The notes beneath the pieces were generated by a model that worked only from the letters and a program-made list of their open reading frames with translations, did no database searches and was not told the origin of the DNA. A stretch of 64,000 nucleotides of DNA, from assembly GCF_022829545.1 (NCBI RefSeq), contig NZ_JAKSYM010000084.1, positions 48,557 through 112,556 of the forward strand, in the 5' to 3' direction. Both the position numbers and the translations under genes were made by a program. Source of the DNA: Methylobacterium sp. J-030. Lineage in GTDB: Bacteria; Pseudomonadota; Alphaproteobacteria; Rhizobiales; Beijerinckiaceae. Of the stretch, positions 23,237 to 33,108 are shown in pieces (positions within the stretch are counted from its first letter, which is position 1; every line of letters begins with the position of its first letter).

Positions 23237-24217
23237 ATGGCCCACACGCATGCCAAGCTGGTGATCATCGGCTCGGGGCCGGCCGGCTACACGGCGGCGA
23301 TCTACGCAGCCCGCGCCATGGTGGAGCCGCTGCTGATCTCGGGCTTCCAGCCGGGCGGCCAGCTCATGATCACCACGGATGTCGAGAACTATCCGGGCTT
23401 CGCCGAGGCGATCCAGGGTCCGTGGCTGATGGAGCAGATGCGGCTCCAGGCCGAGCATGTCGGCACCCGCATCGTCTCCGAGTACATCACCAAGGTCGAT
23501 CTCAGGCAGCGGCCGTTCCGGCTTGAGGCCGATTCGGGCGAGACCTATTCCTGCGACGCGCTGATCATCGCCACCGGCGCCCAGGCCAAGTGGCTCGGGA
23601 TCCCCTCCGAGGCGACCTTCCAGGGCGGCGGCGTCTCGGCCTGCGCGACCTGCGACGGCTTCTTCTTCCGCGGCAGGGAGGTCGTGGTGGTGGGCGGCGG
23701 CAACACCGCGGTCGAGGAGGCGTTGTATCTGGCCAACATCGCCAGCAAGGTCACGGTCGTCCACCGCCGCGATGCGTTCCGGGCCGAGCGCATTTTGCAG
23801 GAGCGCCTGTTCAAGCACCCGAACGTCGAAGTGCTCTGGCACCGGGAGATCGCCGAGATCTGCGGCGTGCAGAAGCCCGCGCCGAGCGTCACCCATGTCC
23901 GGCTCAAGGACCCGCGCTCCGGCGAGATCAGCGAGGTGAAGGCCGACGGGGTGTTCGTGGCGATCGGCCACCAGCCGGCGACCGCGCTCTTCGAGGGGCA
24001 ATTGCCGATGCGCCACGGCGGCTACCTGACCGTCAAGCCCGGCACCACGGAGACCGATATCCCCGGCGTCTTCGCGGCGGGCGACGTGACCGACGACGTC
24101 TACCGACAGGCGATCACCGCCGCCGGCATGGGCTGCATGGCCGCGCTGGAGGCGGAGAAGTTTCTGGCAAACCTGGAGATCGGCGAGAATCCGGTCCAGG
24201 CCGCGGCCGCCGAGTAG
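23237..24217 (+). CDS. trxB: Thioredoxin reductase
   Basis: TrxB passes electrons from NADPH through FAD to thioredoxin. The 326-residue protein has the FAD motif [20 protein letters not shown], the redox pair C136-A-T-C139 in [11 protein letters not shown], the NADPH motif [18 protein letters not shown] and the C-terminal FAD segment [26 protein letters not shown] precedes the ATG at 23237; the frame is open upstream to 23189 in DNA that encodes the previous gene. Confidence 0.96.
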   Translation: MAHTHAKLVIIGSGPAGYTAAIYAARAMVEPLLISGFQPGGQLMITTDVENYPGFAEAIQGPWLMEQMRLQAEHVGTRIVSEYITKVDLRQRPFRLEADSGETYSCDALIIATGAQAKWLGIPSEATFQGGGVSACATCDGFFFRGREVVVVGGGNTAVEEALYLANIASKVTVVHRRDAFRAERILQERLFKHPNVEVLWHREIAEICGVQKPAPSVTHVRLKDPRSGEISEVKADGVFVAIGHQPATALFEGQLPMRHGGYLTVKPGTTETDIPGVFAAGDVTDDVYRQAITAAGMGCMAALEAEKFLANLEIGENPVQAAAAE

Positions 24218-24312
24218 GGTGATCGACGCGGTTCGTTCAACATGCGGTTGTGTTGATGGCGCAGACCGGCGGTCTTCCTCCGAAATCCTGATCCCCGCGC
24301 TTGCGCTCGATC

Positions 24313-24327
24313 ATGCGCCGTGCGCAT
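24313..24327. promoter_or_regulatory. Short palindrome upstream of LysR gene, possible operator
   Basis: ATGCGCCGTGCGCAT is a perfect 6-bp inverted repeat around CGT. An imperfect partner, ATGCATGAAACGCAT, lies at 24350-24364. Both fall in the 278-bp gap between trxB and the LysR gene. LysR proteins often bind such sites near their own promoter, but no contact can be shown here. Confidence 0.35.
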
Positions 24328-24495
24328 AGGAGTGTCGACTGCGCCGGGATGCATGAAACGCATACCCGCGCGGTGCGGTGTGTGGAGTTCTCCGCGGCCG
24401 GCGCCGCGCAGCTCGCCCGGTGATCCGCCTGCTTCGCCATGCCCCCGCCTCGCACGGGCGCTGGCCAGGGGCACGCGCTGGTAGGGGTTCTGGCC

Positions 24496-25386
24496 TTGGA
24501 CTGGGATAAGATCCGGATCTTCCTGAACGTCGCGGAGGCGGGCAGCTTCACCAAGGCGGGCGACGATATCGGCCTCAGCCAATCGGCGGTGAGTCGCCAG
24601 ATCAGCGCCCTGGAGCGCGAGCTGAAGGCGCCCCTGTTCCATCGCCACGCGCGGGGACTCCTCCTCACCGAGCAGGGCGATCTGCTGTTCCGGGCCGCCC
24701 GGGACATGAAGCTGCGTCTGGAGAATACCCGCGCCCGCCTCGTCGAGACGGCCGAGCGGCCGACCGGCGATCTCAAGGTGACGACAACAGTGGGACTCGG
24801 CACGTCCTGGTTGTCGCAGCGGGTCGGCGAGTTCCTCGATCTCTACCCAGACGTGCGGATCGAGCTGATCCTCACCAACGAGGAGCTCGATCTCGCCATG
24901 CGCGAGGCGGACGTGGCGATCCGGATGCGACGCCCCGCCCAGCCGGACCTGATCCAGCGGCGCCTGTTCACCGTTCACTACCATGCCTTCGCGAGCCAGG
25001 ATTACGTCAAGCGCTTCGGCGAGCCCAAGTCCATCGACGATCTCGACGACCACCGCCTCGTCTCGTTTGGCGGCAACGAACCATCCTACCTGCTCGCGGC
25101 CCATTGGCTGGCCGATGCCGGCCGTGATGGGCGCGACCGCCGCCAAGTCCACCTGACGGTGAACAATATCGGCGCCCTGCAGCGCGCCATGGAGGCGGGT
25201 GCCGGCATCGGGATCCTGCCCGACTACGCGGTGGATGGCGACCAGCAGCTCGTGCAGGTGCTGCGCGAGACCGAGATGCCGAGCCTGGAGAGCTACCTCG
25301 TCTACGCCGAGGAGATGCGCTCGGTCGCCCGGGTTCAGGCGTTCCGCGATTTCCTCGTCTCGAAGGCACAGCGCTGGACCTATTGA
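24496..25386 (+). CDS. LysR-family transcriptional regulator
   Basis: A 296-residue regulator with an N-terminal winged helix (WDKIRIFLNVAEAGSFTKAG, LSQSAVSRQISALERELK, FHRHARGLLLTEQG) and a periplasmic-binding-like effector domain (about 90-290; LKVTTTVGLGTSWLSQRVGE). The effector is unknown. The TTG at 24496 preceded by TAGGGG gives a start just before the conserved LDWDKIRIF; an ATG at 24439 would add 19 residues of low similarity. It follows trxB on the same strand but is separated by 278 bp. Confidence 0.9.
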   Translation: MDWDKIRIFLNVAEAGSFTKAGDDIGLSQSAVSRQISALERELKAPLFHRHARGLLLTEQGDLLFRAARDMKLRLENTRARLVETAERPTGDLKVTTTVGLGTSWLSQRVGEFLDLYPDVRIELILTNEELDLAMREADVAIRMRRPAQPDLIQRRLFTVHYHAFASQDYVKRFGEPKSIDDLDDHRLVSFGGNEPSYLLAAHWLADAGRDGRDRRQVHLTVNNIGALQRAMEAGAGIGILPDYAVDGDQQLVQVLRETEMPSLESYLVYAEEMRSVARVQAFRDFLVSKAQRWTY

Positions 25387-25426
25387 AGGCGCAATGCTCA
25401 AATCCAGACTCTGCTGGAGATGAATC

Positions 25427-25693
25427 ATGCGCCCGGTTGTGCCGACGACACTGGTGCTGGTCCTATGCATCGCCTCGGGGGCCCAGGCGGATGACTGCGC
25501 GGAGGCGTGGTATCAGCGCAATCTGATCTACAAGCAGGCCGGCTACTGCTTCCGCACCGATCGGGCGATCCGCACCTTCGGCAACGCCGAATGCCGCTAC
25601 GATTCGATGCGGGATGTGCGCCTGTCACCCCAGGAGCAGAGGGCGGTTGCCCGGCTCCAGGCCTTCGAGCGCGCCCACGCCTGCCCGCCGTAG
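25427..25693 (+). CDS. YARHG domain protein
   Basis: An 88-residue exported protein. A signal peptide covers about residues 1-21 (PTTLVLVLCIASGAQA). The mature part is a YARHG domain: CAEAWYQRNLIYKQAGYCF, AIRTFGNAECRY and LSPQEQRAVARLQAFE. Cysteines (DDC, GYCF, AECR, HACPP) probably form disulfides in the periplasm. Function is unknown; the domain is thought to be extracellular. GGAG lies 7 bp before the ATG. Confidence 0.85.
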   Translation: MRPVVPTTLVLVLCIASGAQADDCAEAWYQRNLIYKQAGYCFRTDRAIRTFGNAECRYDSMRDVRLSPQEQRAVARLQAFERAHACPP

Positions 25694-25739
25694 CGCGCCG
25701 TCATCAGCGAGGGTGGCGCCATTCCCGAGGTCGAAGCGC

Positions 25740-25884
25740 CTCTTTCCCGGACGGGTGGAGCGAGAGCCGAACCTGATCCGGGAGCCAGCGCACACAGCGC
25801 CACAGGTTCATCCGGACCGACGCGCCGCGAGGTCTCGAGCGGATCCCGGGCCGCATTCCGCTGGCCCTGCATGCACCCGGGAAA
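25740..25884 (-). repeat. Inverted repeat flanking msrP, left copy
   Basis: When reverse-complemented this segment matches 27041-27197 in several blocks: CCCGGGTGCATGCAGGGCC, GCGGAATGCGGCCCGGGATC, CCCGGATCAGGTTCGGC and CCGTCCGGGAAAG. The blocks keep the same order with small insertions and deletions between them. It lies between the YARHG gene and the 3' end of msrP. Confidence 0.7.
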
Positions 25885-25906
25885 GGCCGCCGTTGCGGCG
25901 GTGCGG

Positions 25907-26860
25907 TCACACGAACAACCGCTCGCCCTCCAGCCCCTTGTAGAGCCCCGCGACCTGCTCGCCGTAGCCGTTGTAGATCAGGGTGGTCACGCGCTGATCG
26001 GTGCCGAGCACCCGCTCGGTCGCCTGGCTCCAGCGCGGATGCGGCACGGCCGGATTCACGTTGGCCCAGAAGCCGTACTCGGAAGCCTGCAGCCCCTCCC
26101 AGAAGGTCTTGGGCCGGTCGGCCGTGAACGAGACCTTCACGAGCGACTTCGCAGACTTGAAGCCGTATTTCCACGGCACCGCGACGCGGATCGGCGCGCC
26201 GAACTGGTTGGGCAGCGGCTTGCCGTAGACGCCCGTCACCATGAAGGCGAGGTCGTTGCCGGCTTCGGCCAGCGTCAGGCCCTCCGTGTAAGGCCAGGGG
26301 TAGAAGAAGGCGCGTTGGCCCGGGGCCATGGCCTTGTCCATGAAGGTCTCGAAGCGGATGTACTTCGCGCCTGAGGACGGCTTGGCGAGCGCCACGAGCT
26401 TGGCGAGCGGGAAGCCGGTCCACGGCACCGCCATCGACCACGCCTCGACGCAGCGGTGGCGGTACAGCCGCTCCTCCAACCCGATCTTCCGGATCAGGTC
26501 GTCGACACCGATCTCGAACGGCTTCTCGACGAGGCCGTCGATCTTCAGGGTCCAGGGCTGGGTCTTGAGCGCGTTCGCGGCGGGCAGCACGGTCTTGGAC
26601 GTGCCGAACTCGTAGAAGTTGTTGTAGTCGCCGCTGAACCGTTCGGGCGTCACCGGCCGGTCGAGGGTGTAGGCGGGGTTCGGCGGGGCCGGATAGGGCG
26701 ACGGATCGCCCGCGGCGGCCAGGGCGGTTCGGCCACCGAGGAGCGAACCCGCGGCGAGCCCGGCCGCCCCGCCGATCAGCGCGCGGCGGTTCAGGAACAG
26801 CGCCTCCGGGGTGGCAAGGTGCTCCGGGATCTCCCATCCGCGCTTGCGCTTGATCAACAT
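25907..26860 (-). CDS. msrP: Protein-methionine-sulfoxide reductase catalytic subunit
   Basis: MsrP repairs oxidised methionines of periplasmic proteins with a molybdopterin cofactor. The 317-residue protein has a Tat signal (NRRALIGGAAGLAAGSLLGG, residues 24-43), the family N-terminal start (KRKRGWEIPEHLATPEALFL) and the molybdenum ligand Cys137 in YRHRCVEAWSMAVPWTGFPL. The membrane haem partner MsrQ is not encoded next to it in this window, unlike in many proteobacteria. Inverted repeats lie on both sides. Confidence 0.94.
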   Translation of the reverse strand: MLIKRKRGWEIPEHLATPEALFLNRRALIGGAAGLAAGSLLGGRTALAAAGDPSPYPAPPNPAYTLDRPVTPERFSGDYNNFYEFGTSKTVLPAANALKTQPWTLKIDGLVEKPFEIGVDDLIRKIGLEERLYRHRCVEAWSMAVPWTGFPLAKLVALAKPSSGAKYIRFETFMDKAMAPGQRAFFYPWPYTEGLTLAEAGNDLAFMVTGVYGKPLPNQFGAPIRVAVPWKYGFKSAKSLVKVSFTADRPKTFWEGLQASEYGFWANVNPAVPHPRWSQATERVLGTDQRVTTLIYNGYGEQVAGLYKGLEGERLFV

Positions 26861-27040
26861 CGCCGACTCCTCGGTTTCCCGCGCCTACAACCCACAGATC
26901 GGCCGAGGCCGATAGGCCTGCAACCGCTGCAGCCTCACCTTTCGGCGAGGGCGGCCGGGCGGTTACGCGTCCAGGTGCCGCGGCCCGGGATCCGTGTTGG
27001 TTTCGACAGGGCGGGGCCCCGGCCGGTTCTGCACCATCCC

Positions 27041-27197
27041 TGTCCCGGGCGCATGCAGCGCCGGCGGAATGCGTCCCAGGATCCAGCGCACGACCTGGCG
27101 AAGCGTCGATCACGATCATCCTGGGCCGCAGGCGCGTCGCTCTCTGTGCGGGATCCCGGATCGGGTTCCGCAGGCGCTTTACCTGTCCGGAAAAGGG
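27041..27197 (+). repeat. Inverted repeat flanking msrP, right copy
   Basis: About 157 bp matching the reverse complement of 25740-25884: TGTCCCGGGCGCATGCAGC, GCGGAATGCGTCCCAGGATC, CCCGGATCGGGTTCCGC and CCTGTCCGGAAAAGGG. It lies in the 443-bp gap between msrP and the acyl-CoA ligase gene. The rest of that gap shows no gene and probably carries the msrP promoter. Confidence 0.7.
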
Positions 27198-27303
27198 GGC
27201 GCGCCGGGCATCCCGGGGTGCCGATCCCATGCCGCGCACGTCGCCAAACACTTCGGAACGGTCGGGGCGAAGCCCTTTGGCGACGTTGAGGTCGAACGGG
27301 TTC

Positions 27304-29058
27304 TCAGGCTTCCGGCGTCTCGTCGCGCAGCATCCGACGGAGCACCTTGCCGACATTGGTCTTGGGCAGGGTCTCGTGGAAGATCACCTGCCGGGGCACC
27401 TTGTAGCCGGTGAGCTGCGCGCGCGCGTGGGCGCGGATCGCTTCGAGCGTGAGCGCCGGGTCCTTCCGGACCACATGGGCCACCACCATCTCGCCGGTCT
27501 CGGCGTTCGGCGCGCCGACCACCGCGCATTCGAGCACGCCGGGATGGGTCGCGAGCACCTCCTCGACCTCGTTCGGATAGACGTTGAAGCCCGAGACGAG
27601 AATCATGTCCTTCATCCGGTCGACAATCTTGAACTGGCCGTCCGGCAGCATGATCGCGACGTCGCCGGTGCGGAAGAAGCCGTCCGCCGTCATGGCGAGG
27701 GCCGTCTCCTCCGGCCGGTTCCAGTAGCCGCGCATCACCTGGGGGCCGCGCACGCAGATTTCCCCGGGCTGCCCAAGCGGGACCGGCTGACCGGCCGCGT
27801 CGCGGATCGAGACCTCGGTCGAGGGCAACGGAAAACCGATCGTGCCCGAGAACGCGCGCATGCCCCGCGGGTTGGCCGAGACGACCGGCGAAGTCTCCGA
27901 CAGGCCGTAGCCCTCGATGATCGTGTTCCCGGTGAGCGCCTTCCAGCGCTCGGCCACCGCGCGCTGCACCGCCGTGCCGCCGCCGACCACGAAGTCGAGC
28001 TTCGAGAAGTCGACCGTCCCGATCTTCGGGTGGTTGATCAGCACGTTGAACAGCGTGTTGACGCCCATCAAGTGGGTGAACGGCGTCCGGCTCAAGGTCT
28101 TGACCATACCGTCGCAATCCCGCGGGTTCGGGATCAGGAGGCAGGCGCCGCCGGTGCGCATGAACTGGAAGAAGCACGCGGTCAGCGCGAAGATGTGATA
28201 GAGCGGCAGCGCCGTGACGCAGCAGCGCTCGATGCTCGGATCCTTCGAGTCGAACCAGAGTTGCGACTGCTCGACATTCGCCATGATGTTGCGGTGGCTC
28301 AGCATCGCCGCCTTCGCGACGCCGGTGGTGCCGCCCGTGTATTGCAGGAAGGCGAGATCCTCAGGATCGACCTGTATCGCCGCCCGAGGCAGCCCTCGGC
28401 CCCGGCGCAGGACGGCGGCGAATGGCACGGCGAGGCCGTCCGGCAGCCGGAACGGCGGCACCGCCTTGCGCACGTGCCGGCTGGCGAGGTTGATCACGCG
28501 GCCCTTCAGGCCGAGCCCGTCGCCGGGGCCGACCAGGACCACGCGATCCAGGGCGACATCCGGCACGACGGACGCGACCGTGGCCCCGAAATTCTCCAGC
28601 ACGATCAGGAACCGCGCCCCGGAATCGGTGAGCTGCTGCGTGAGTTCCCGGGGCGTGTAGAGCGGGTTGGTGTTCACGATCGTCCCGCCCGCCAGCAGGA
28701 TGCCGAAGATCGCCAGCGCGTAGGCCGGCACGTTCGGCAGCATGATGGCGACCCGGTCGCCCTTGGCCAGCCCCTCGGCCCGCAGCCAGGCCGCGAGATC
28801 ACGCGCCTGCTGGCCGAGGGTCGCGTAGGTCATCGCCGCGCCGAAGCACAGCATCGCCGGCCGGTCGGCAAAGGAGGTCACGCTGGTCTCGAACAGCTCC
28901 ACCAGGCTGCCGAGACGCGCCGCGTCGATCTCGGCGGGCACGCCCGGCGGGTAAGAGGCCAGCCAGGGATGCGCCGCGGCTTGGCCGGCCTTCGAAACGG
29001 GCCTCCGCTCCGACGGGGCTGCTTGCGCGCCGTGCTCGATCACGTTCGCTTGGTGCAT
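27304..29058 (-). CDS. Long-chain fatty acid CoA ligase-like enzyme
   Basis: A 584-residue adenylate-forming enzyme that probably activates fatty acids to acyl-CoA. Motifs: the AMP-binding loop FLQYTGGTTGVAKAAMLSH, IIEGYGLSETSPVV, FFRTGDVAIMLPDGQFKIVD with the hinge and the catalytic Lys region TNVGKVLRRMLRDE. The overall order matches FadD, but similar enzymes act on other carboxylic acids. The ATG at 29058 has GGAGG just upstream; the same frame is open to 29934 through another gene and is not coding there. Confidence 0.9.
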   Translation of the reverse strand: MHQANVIEHGAQAAPSERRPVSKAGQAAAHPWLASYPPGVPAEIDAARLGSLVELFETSVTSFADRPAMLCFGAAMTYATLGQQARDLAAWLRAEGLAKGDRVAIMLPNVPAYALAIFGILLAGGTIVNTNPLYTPRELTQQLTDSGARFLIVLENFGATVASVVPDVALDRVVLVGPGDGLGLKGRVINLASRHVRKAVPPFRLPDGLAVPFAAVLRRGRGLPRAAIQVDPEDLAFLQYTGGTTGVAKAAMLSHRNIMANVEQSQLWFDSKDPSIERCCVTALPLYHIFALTACFFQFMRTGGACLLIPNPRDCDGMVKTLSRTPFTHLMGVNTLFNVLINHPKIGTVDFSKLDFVVGGGTAVQRAVAERWKALTGNTIIEGYGLSETSPVVSANPRGMRAFSGTIGFPLPSTEVSIRDAAGQPVPLGQPGEICVRGPQVMRGYWNRPEETALAMTADGFFRTGDVAIMLPDGQFKIVDRMKDMILVSGFNVYPNEVEEVLATHPGVLECAVVGAPNAETGEMVVAHVVRKDPALTLEAIRAHARAQLTGYKVPRQVIFHETLPKTNVGKVLRRMLRDETPEA

Positions 29059-29156
29059 CGGGTAGCCTCCCCGGGCCCGGCTCTCGACGGTCGGGTCCCT
29101 GAACGCAGAACGGTCCAACTGTGCGGGAAGGGCGCGCGCCCCGCAAGGCAGCCCCC

Positions 29157-29888
29157 TCAGATGGCCGGACGAAGCCGCCGCGCTGTCGTCAGAGCGGCGT
29201 GCGGCAGCGCGGCCATGATGAGCAGGAGGGCGGCAGGGCCGGCCTCGTCGGGGCGTAGCGCCCGCTGCGGCCAGGGTCCGAGCCCGAGCGAGCCGGACAG
29301 GCCGATCACGGCTGCGCCGAACCAGAGGGTCAGGAAGGCCAGCGTCCCCGCTCCGATTCGCTTGAGCCGCGGCCGCAGAGGACGGTTCGCCGCGATCGCG
29401 GACAGGCCGAGGATGCCGCCGAATAGCGCCGCCGCGACGCCGGCCCCGAGCGCGTAGGCCAGCCAGAGGGGCTGATGGGTCAGGAACGCCATCCCGCCGG
29501 TGGCGAAGCCGGCGCGCAGGATCACTCCGCCGAAGGTGGGATAGAGGCCGGCCAGCAGCAACGCAGCAGCGCCCGCGAGGCCGAACGCGGTTCGGCGCGG
29601 GACGGAGGCCGGCCCGGGCTGGGCCGCCACGTGGGCGAGGTGTGCGACCCCGTAGATCAGGGCGAAGGCGAAGAGCGGGTAGCGCCCGGCAAAATAGCCG
29701 TAGACCCAGGGCTCGACGGCTTCCGGCAGGACCGAGCGCTGGCTGAGTCCGGTCGCGGCGGCGAGGGCCAGGGCCAGCAACATGGCCAGGATTGGAACCG
29801 CTGCGCCGAGGCGCGTGCGCCATGGGTAAGGTGCCGCGGGGGCCGTCGGATGAGGCTGCGTGCGCTTCACGGAGCGAATGGCGCCCAT
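29157..29888 (-). CDS. Uncharacterised integral membrane protein
   Basis: A 243-residue protein with about six hydrophobic segments: 30-50 (GAAVPILAMLLALALAAATG), then PLFAFALIYGVAHLAHVA, AFGLAGAAALLLAGLYP, LAYALGAGVAAALFGGILGL, GTLAFLTLWFGAAVIGLSG and AALLLIMAALPHAAL. The start at 29888 begins MGAIRSVKRTQ; longer frames run into hairpin repeats. It ends 98 bp before the acyl-CoA ligase start, possibly one transcript. No family is recognised. Confidence 0.7.
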   Translation of the reverse strand: MGAIRSVKRTQPHPTAPAAPYPWRTRLGAAVPILAMLLALALAAATGLSQRSVLPEAVEPWVYGYFAGRYPLFAFALIYGVAHLAHVAAQPGPASVPRRTAFGLAGAAALLLAGLYPTFGGVILRAGFATGGMAFLTHQPLWLAYALGAGVAAALFGGILGLSAIAANRPLRPRLKRIGAGTLAFLTLWFGAAVIGLSGSLGLGPWPQRALRPDEAGPAALLLIMAALPHAALTTARRLRPAI

Positions 29889-29950
29889 GCTGCTTCCGCT
29901 CGCGGTGTGGGACGGTTGAGAGGGGCGGTGACAAGGCTGCCGCGCGCCAT

Positions 29951-30121
29951 CCCTCCCCCCTCTGCGGGGGAGGGCAGCCCCCGCGTGAGCGGGGGTCGCG
30001 AGAGGGGGGCGACGGTGCAGGATGAGACTGCGCACTTCATGAAGGCGACGCCCCGTTCGGAGGCCGGGCTCCCGTCTCCCAACCCCCTTCGGAGCCTGCC
30101 CTCCCCCGTAGAGGGGGCGGG
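29951..30121. repeat. GC-rich hairpin repeats in inverted arrangement
   Basis: Three hairpins: 29951-29974 (CCCTCCCCC / GGGGGAGGG), 29978-29995 (CCCCCGC / GCGGGGG, loop GTGA) and 30099-30121 (CCCTCCCCC / GGGGGCGGG). The block around the third is an approximate reverse complement of the first two, with a shared GGGGGAGGGCAG core. They fill the 332-bp gap between pepA (its 3' end) and the membrane protein gene, and may terminate or stabilise transcripts. No gene was found in this gap. Confidence 0.7.
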
Positions 30122-30220
30122 AGAGAAGCGGGTCGGGCAGCGCCCGTCCGGAAGCGGGACGCTGCGGTTTCCTTCAAATCGGCCCACCCCGCCGACATGC
30201 CCGAAGAAACCGCCCGCCCC

Positions 30221-31732
30221 CTACTTCGCCTCGTAATGGTCCCGCACAAGCCGGTCGAGGAGGCGCACGCCCCAGCCGGCACCCCAGCTGCGATTGATCT
30301 CGCTCGCATTCGACGACATCGCCACCCCCGCGATGTCGAGATGCGCCCACGGCACCTCCTCGACGTAGCGCTTGATGAACGAGGCCGCCGTCGCTGCACC
30401 GCCGTGGCGGCCGCCGGTGTTCTTCATGTCGGCGAACTTCGAATCGATCGCCTTGTCGTAGGCGGGGATCAGCGGCATCCGCCAGACCTTCTCGCCCGTG
30501 GCTTCGCCGGCGGCGTGGATGTGGCCCGCCAGCGTGTCGTCGTTCGAGAACATCCCGGCGATGTCCTGGCCGAGCGCCACGATGATCGCCCCGGTCAGCG
30601 TCGCGAGGTCCACCATCGCCTTCGGCTTAAAGCTGCGGACGACGTGGGTGATCACGTCGGCTAGCACGAGGCGGCCCTCGGCGTCGGTGTTGATCACCTC
30701 GATGGTCTGACCCGAGAGCGAGGTCACGATGTCGGAGGGGCGGTAGGCGCCGCCGTCCGGCATGTTCTCGACGATGCCGATGGCGCCGATCACGTTGCAG
30801 CGCGCCTTGCGGGCGGCGAGCGCGTGGAGCGCCCCGACGACCGCGGCCGCGCCGCCCATGTCGCCCTTCATGTCCTCCATGCCGCCGCCCGGCTTGATCG
30901 AGATGCCGCCGGAATCGAAGATCACGCCCTTGCCGATCAGCGCCACCGGCGCCTCGCCGGCCGGGCCGCCGTTCCAGCGCATGATCACGACCCGCGGCTC
31001 GCGGACGGAGCCTTGCGCCACGGCGAGCAACGCGCCCATGCCGAGCTCGCGCATCCGGGCGGGCTCCAGCACCTCGATCTCGACGCCGAGCGTGCCGAGC
31101 TCTGCGGCGCGGCGGGCGAACTCCTCCGGGAAGAGCACGTTCGGCGGCTCGTTCACGAGGTTGCGCGCCAGGATCACGCTGTCGGCGAGTGTCCGGGCGC
31201 CCTCCCCCTCGCGGGAGGCCGCGGCGTGGTCGGGCAGCAGCAGCGTCAGCGCGGTGCCGGCCTTGTCCTCGGCATCGGGCTTCTTCTTGGTCTTGTAGCG
31301 GTCGAAGCTATAGGCACGCAGGCGCGCTCCGAGGGCGAATTCGCCGGCCTCCCGCGCGGAGACGACCGCGCCCGGCCAGTCGAGCACCACCCGGGCTGTG
31401 CGGCCCGAGACCTTGCCGGCCGTGAAGCCGCCGAGCGCCGGCCAGTCGGTCTTGGCGCGGTCCTTGTCGGAGCCGAGGCCCACCACCACGAGGCGGTCCG
31501 CCGCGACCCCAGCGGGCGCCGGCAGGCTCAGGGCGCTGAGCGAGCGGCCCTTGAACTTTTCCGATGCGGCCGCGCGGGCGACGAGATCCGCGCCGGACGC
31601 GCCCAGGATCTCCCGCGCCGCCGAGCCGAGGGCGAGTTCGTCGCCCACGAACACCACGAGATCGCCGGATCCACCGGGGCCCGGCCCGCTCTTCTCCAGG
31701 GGACCGAAACCGATCTCGATACCGTCCGCCAT
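30221..31732 (-). CDS. pepA: Leucyl aminopeptidase
   Basis: A cytosolic M17 dimetal aminopeptidase that removes N-terminal residues from peptides. The 503-residue protein has a variable N-terminal domain and the catalytic domain (about 190-500) with the metal-binding [29 protein letters not shown] and the family signature [13 protein letters not shown]. PepA can also act as a DNA-binding regulator in some bacteria. The start [10 protein letters not shown] at 31732 was chosen; ATG codons 12 and 63 bp further upstream in frame are possible. Confidence 0.95.
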   Translation of the reverse strand: MADGIEIGFGPLEKSGPGPGGSGDLVVFVGDELALGSAAREILGASGADLVARAAASEKFKGRSLSALSLPAPAGVAADRLVVVGLGSDKDRAKTDWPALGGFTAGKVSGRTARVVLDWPGAVVSAREAGEFALGARLRAYSFDRYKTKKKPDAEDKAGTALTLLLPDHAAASREGEGARTLADSVILARNLVNEPPNVLFPEEFARRAAELGTLGVEIEVLEPARMRELGMGALLAVAQGSVREPRVVIMRWNGGPAGEAPVALIGKGVIFDSGGISIKPGGGMEDMKGDMGGAAAVVGALHALAARKARCNVIGAIGIVENMPDGGAYRPSDIVTSLSGQTIEVINTDAEGRLVLADVITHVVRSFKPKAMVDLATLTGAIIVALGQDIAGMFSNDDTLAGHIHAAGEATGEKVWRMPLIPAYDKAIDSKFADMKNTGGRHGGAATAASFIKRYVEEVPWAHLDIAGVAMSSNASEINRSWGAGWGVRLLDRLVRDHYEAK

Positions 31733-31940
31733 ACCCGCCGCCATCCCTGCCGCTGTTCGTGCCGCCCCTTGGCCCGCTTGTCCGGAGCCGCACACCGAGG
31801 CCGCGCACCGCGCAGGCCATCCGCCCTGTGTAGCCGCTGAGACGGAGAACGCAACGCGGCGCGACAGCCCTCGAATCGCCCCTTTTGTCGGGTCCCTGCC
31901 GCGCCGGGGGCGCGATGCGACGGGCGGGACTGCCGGGCCG

Positions 31941-33101
31941 ATGAGGCAGATCGAGCGCTACATCTTCCGGATCGCCCTAGGCGCCACCCTGGCCTGCCTG
32001 ATCGGGCTGACCGGCACCATCTGGCTGACGCAGGCCCTGCGCGAGCTCGACCTCGTGACCGCGAAGGGACAGACGCTGCTGGTCTTCCTGTTCGTGACGG
32101 GCCTATCGCTGCCGACGCTGATCGTGGTGATCGCCCCGGTGGCCCTGTTCATCGGCACGATCTACGCCCTCAACAGGCTCAACGGCGATTCCGAGCTGAT
32201 CGTGATGTCGGCGGCCGGCATGCCGCCGCGGGCGCTGCTCCGCCCGTTCCGAAGGCTCGCGATGATCGTCAGCTTTCTCGTGGGATTCCTGGTGGTGGTG
32301 GTGATGCCGGCGAGCTTCCAGGAGCTGCGCGACGTCATCACCCGGGTGCGCGGCGACTTCATCGCCAACGTCGTCAAGGAGGGGCAGTTCACCCAGCTCG
32401 ACAACGGCATCACCTTCCATTTCCGCGAGCGCGGACCGGGCGGCATCCTCAAGGGCCTGTTCATCCAGGACCGGCGCGAGGCCGGCAAGACCAAGGTCTA
32501 CCTCGCCGACCGGGGCAACGCCGTCGACATCGACGGGCAGAGCTACCTGATCCTGGAGAACGGCAGCGTCCACCAGCAGCAGAAGGATTCGCGCGATTCC
32601 TCGATCCTGACGTTCGAGCGCTACACGATCGACCTCGCGGCCTTCGCGCCGCCGGATTCGGACACGATCTACAAGCCCCGCGAGCGGTCGACCACGCAGC
32701 TCCTGTTCCCCGACCAGAGCGAAGGCTATTACAAGCTGCAGAAGGGCCGCTTCCGGGCCGAGCTGCACGACCGGCTCTCCGCCTGCCTCTACCCACTGGC
32801 GCTCGCCTTCATCGCGTTCGCGGCGCTCGGCGATCCCCGGACCACCCGTCAAGGGCGCGGGCTCGCCATCGCGGCGGCGATCCTGGCGGTGGTGGCATTG
32901 CGGATCGCCGGCTTCGCGGCGGTCAGCGCGGCGGCGCGCAGCCAGGCCGCGGTGGCGGCGGTCTACGGCGTGCCGCTACTGGCCATCGGCCTGTCCTGCC
33001 TGCTGATCTTCTGGGGGCCGCAGGTGCGGGCTTTCAACGGCGCCGTCGCGCGGGGGCTGCGGGGCCTCCTGCCCGGCCGCCGCTTCGCCCCGGCGGCCTG
33101 A
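31941..33101 (+). CDS. lptF: LPS export permease LptF
   Basis: LptF and LptG form the inner-membrane part of the LptB2FG transporter that extracts LPS. The 386-residue protein has two N-terminal helices ([40 protein letters not shown]), a third near 105-125, a periplasmic jellyroll domain (about 130-270) and three C-terminal helices. Typical family text includes [15 protein letters not shown]. lptG follows 7 bp later. It is divergent from pepA. Confidence 0.94.
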   Translation: MRQIERYIFRIALGATLACLIGLTGTIWLTQALRELDLVTAKGQTLLVFLFVTGLSLPTLIVVIAPVALFIGTIYALNRLNGDSELIVMSAAGMPPRALLRPFRRLAMIVSFLVGFLVVVVMPASFQELRDVITRVRGDFIANVVKEGQFTQLDNGITFHFRERGPGGILKGLFIQDRREAGKTKVYLADRGNAVDIDGQSYLILENGSVHQQQKDSRDSSILTFERYTIDLAAFAPPDSDTIYKPRERSTTQLLFPDQSEGYYKLQKGRFRAELHDRLSACLYPLALAFIAFAALGDPRTTRQGRGLAIAAAILAVVALRIAGFAAVSAAARSQAAVAAVYGVPLLAIGLSCLLIFWGPQVRAFNGAVARGLRGLLPGRRFAPAA

Positions 33102-33108
33102 TCTCGCC

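Noticed and set aside
29951..30121. Considered as a CRISPR array because of repeated GC-rich units
   Set aside because: Only three imperfect hairpins, in inverted orientation, without regular spacers or cas genes.
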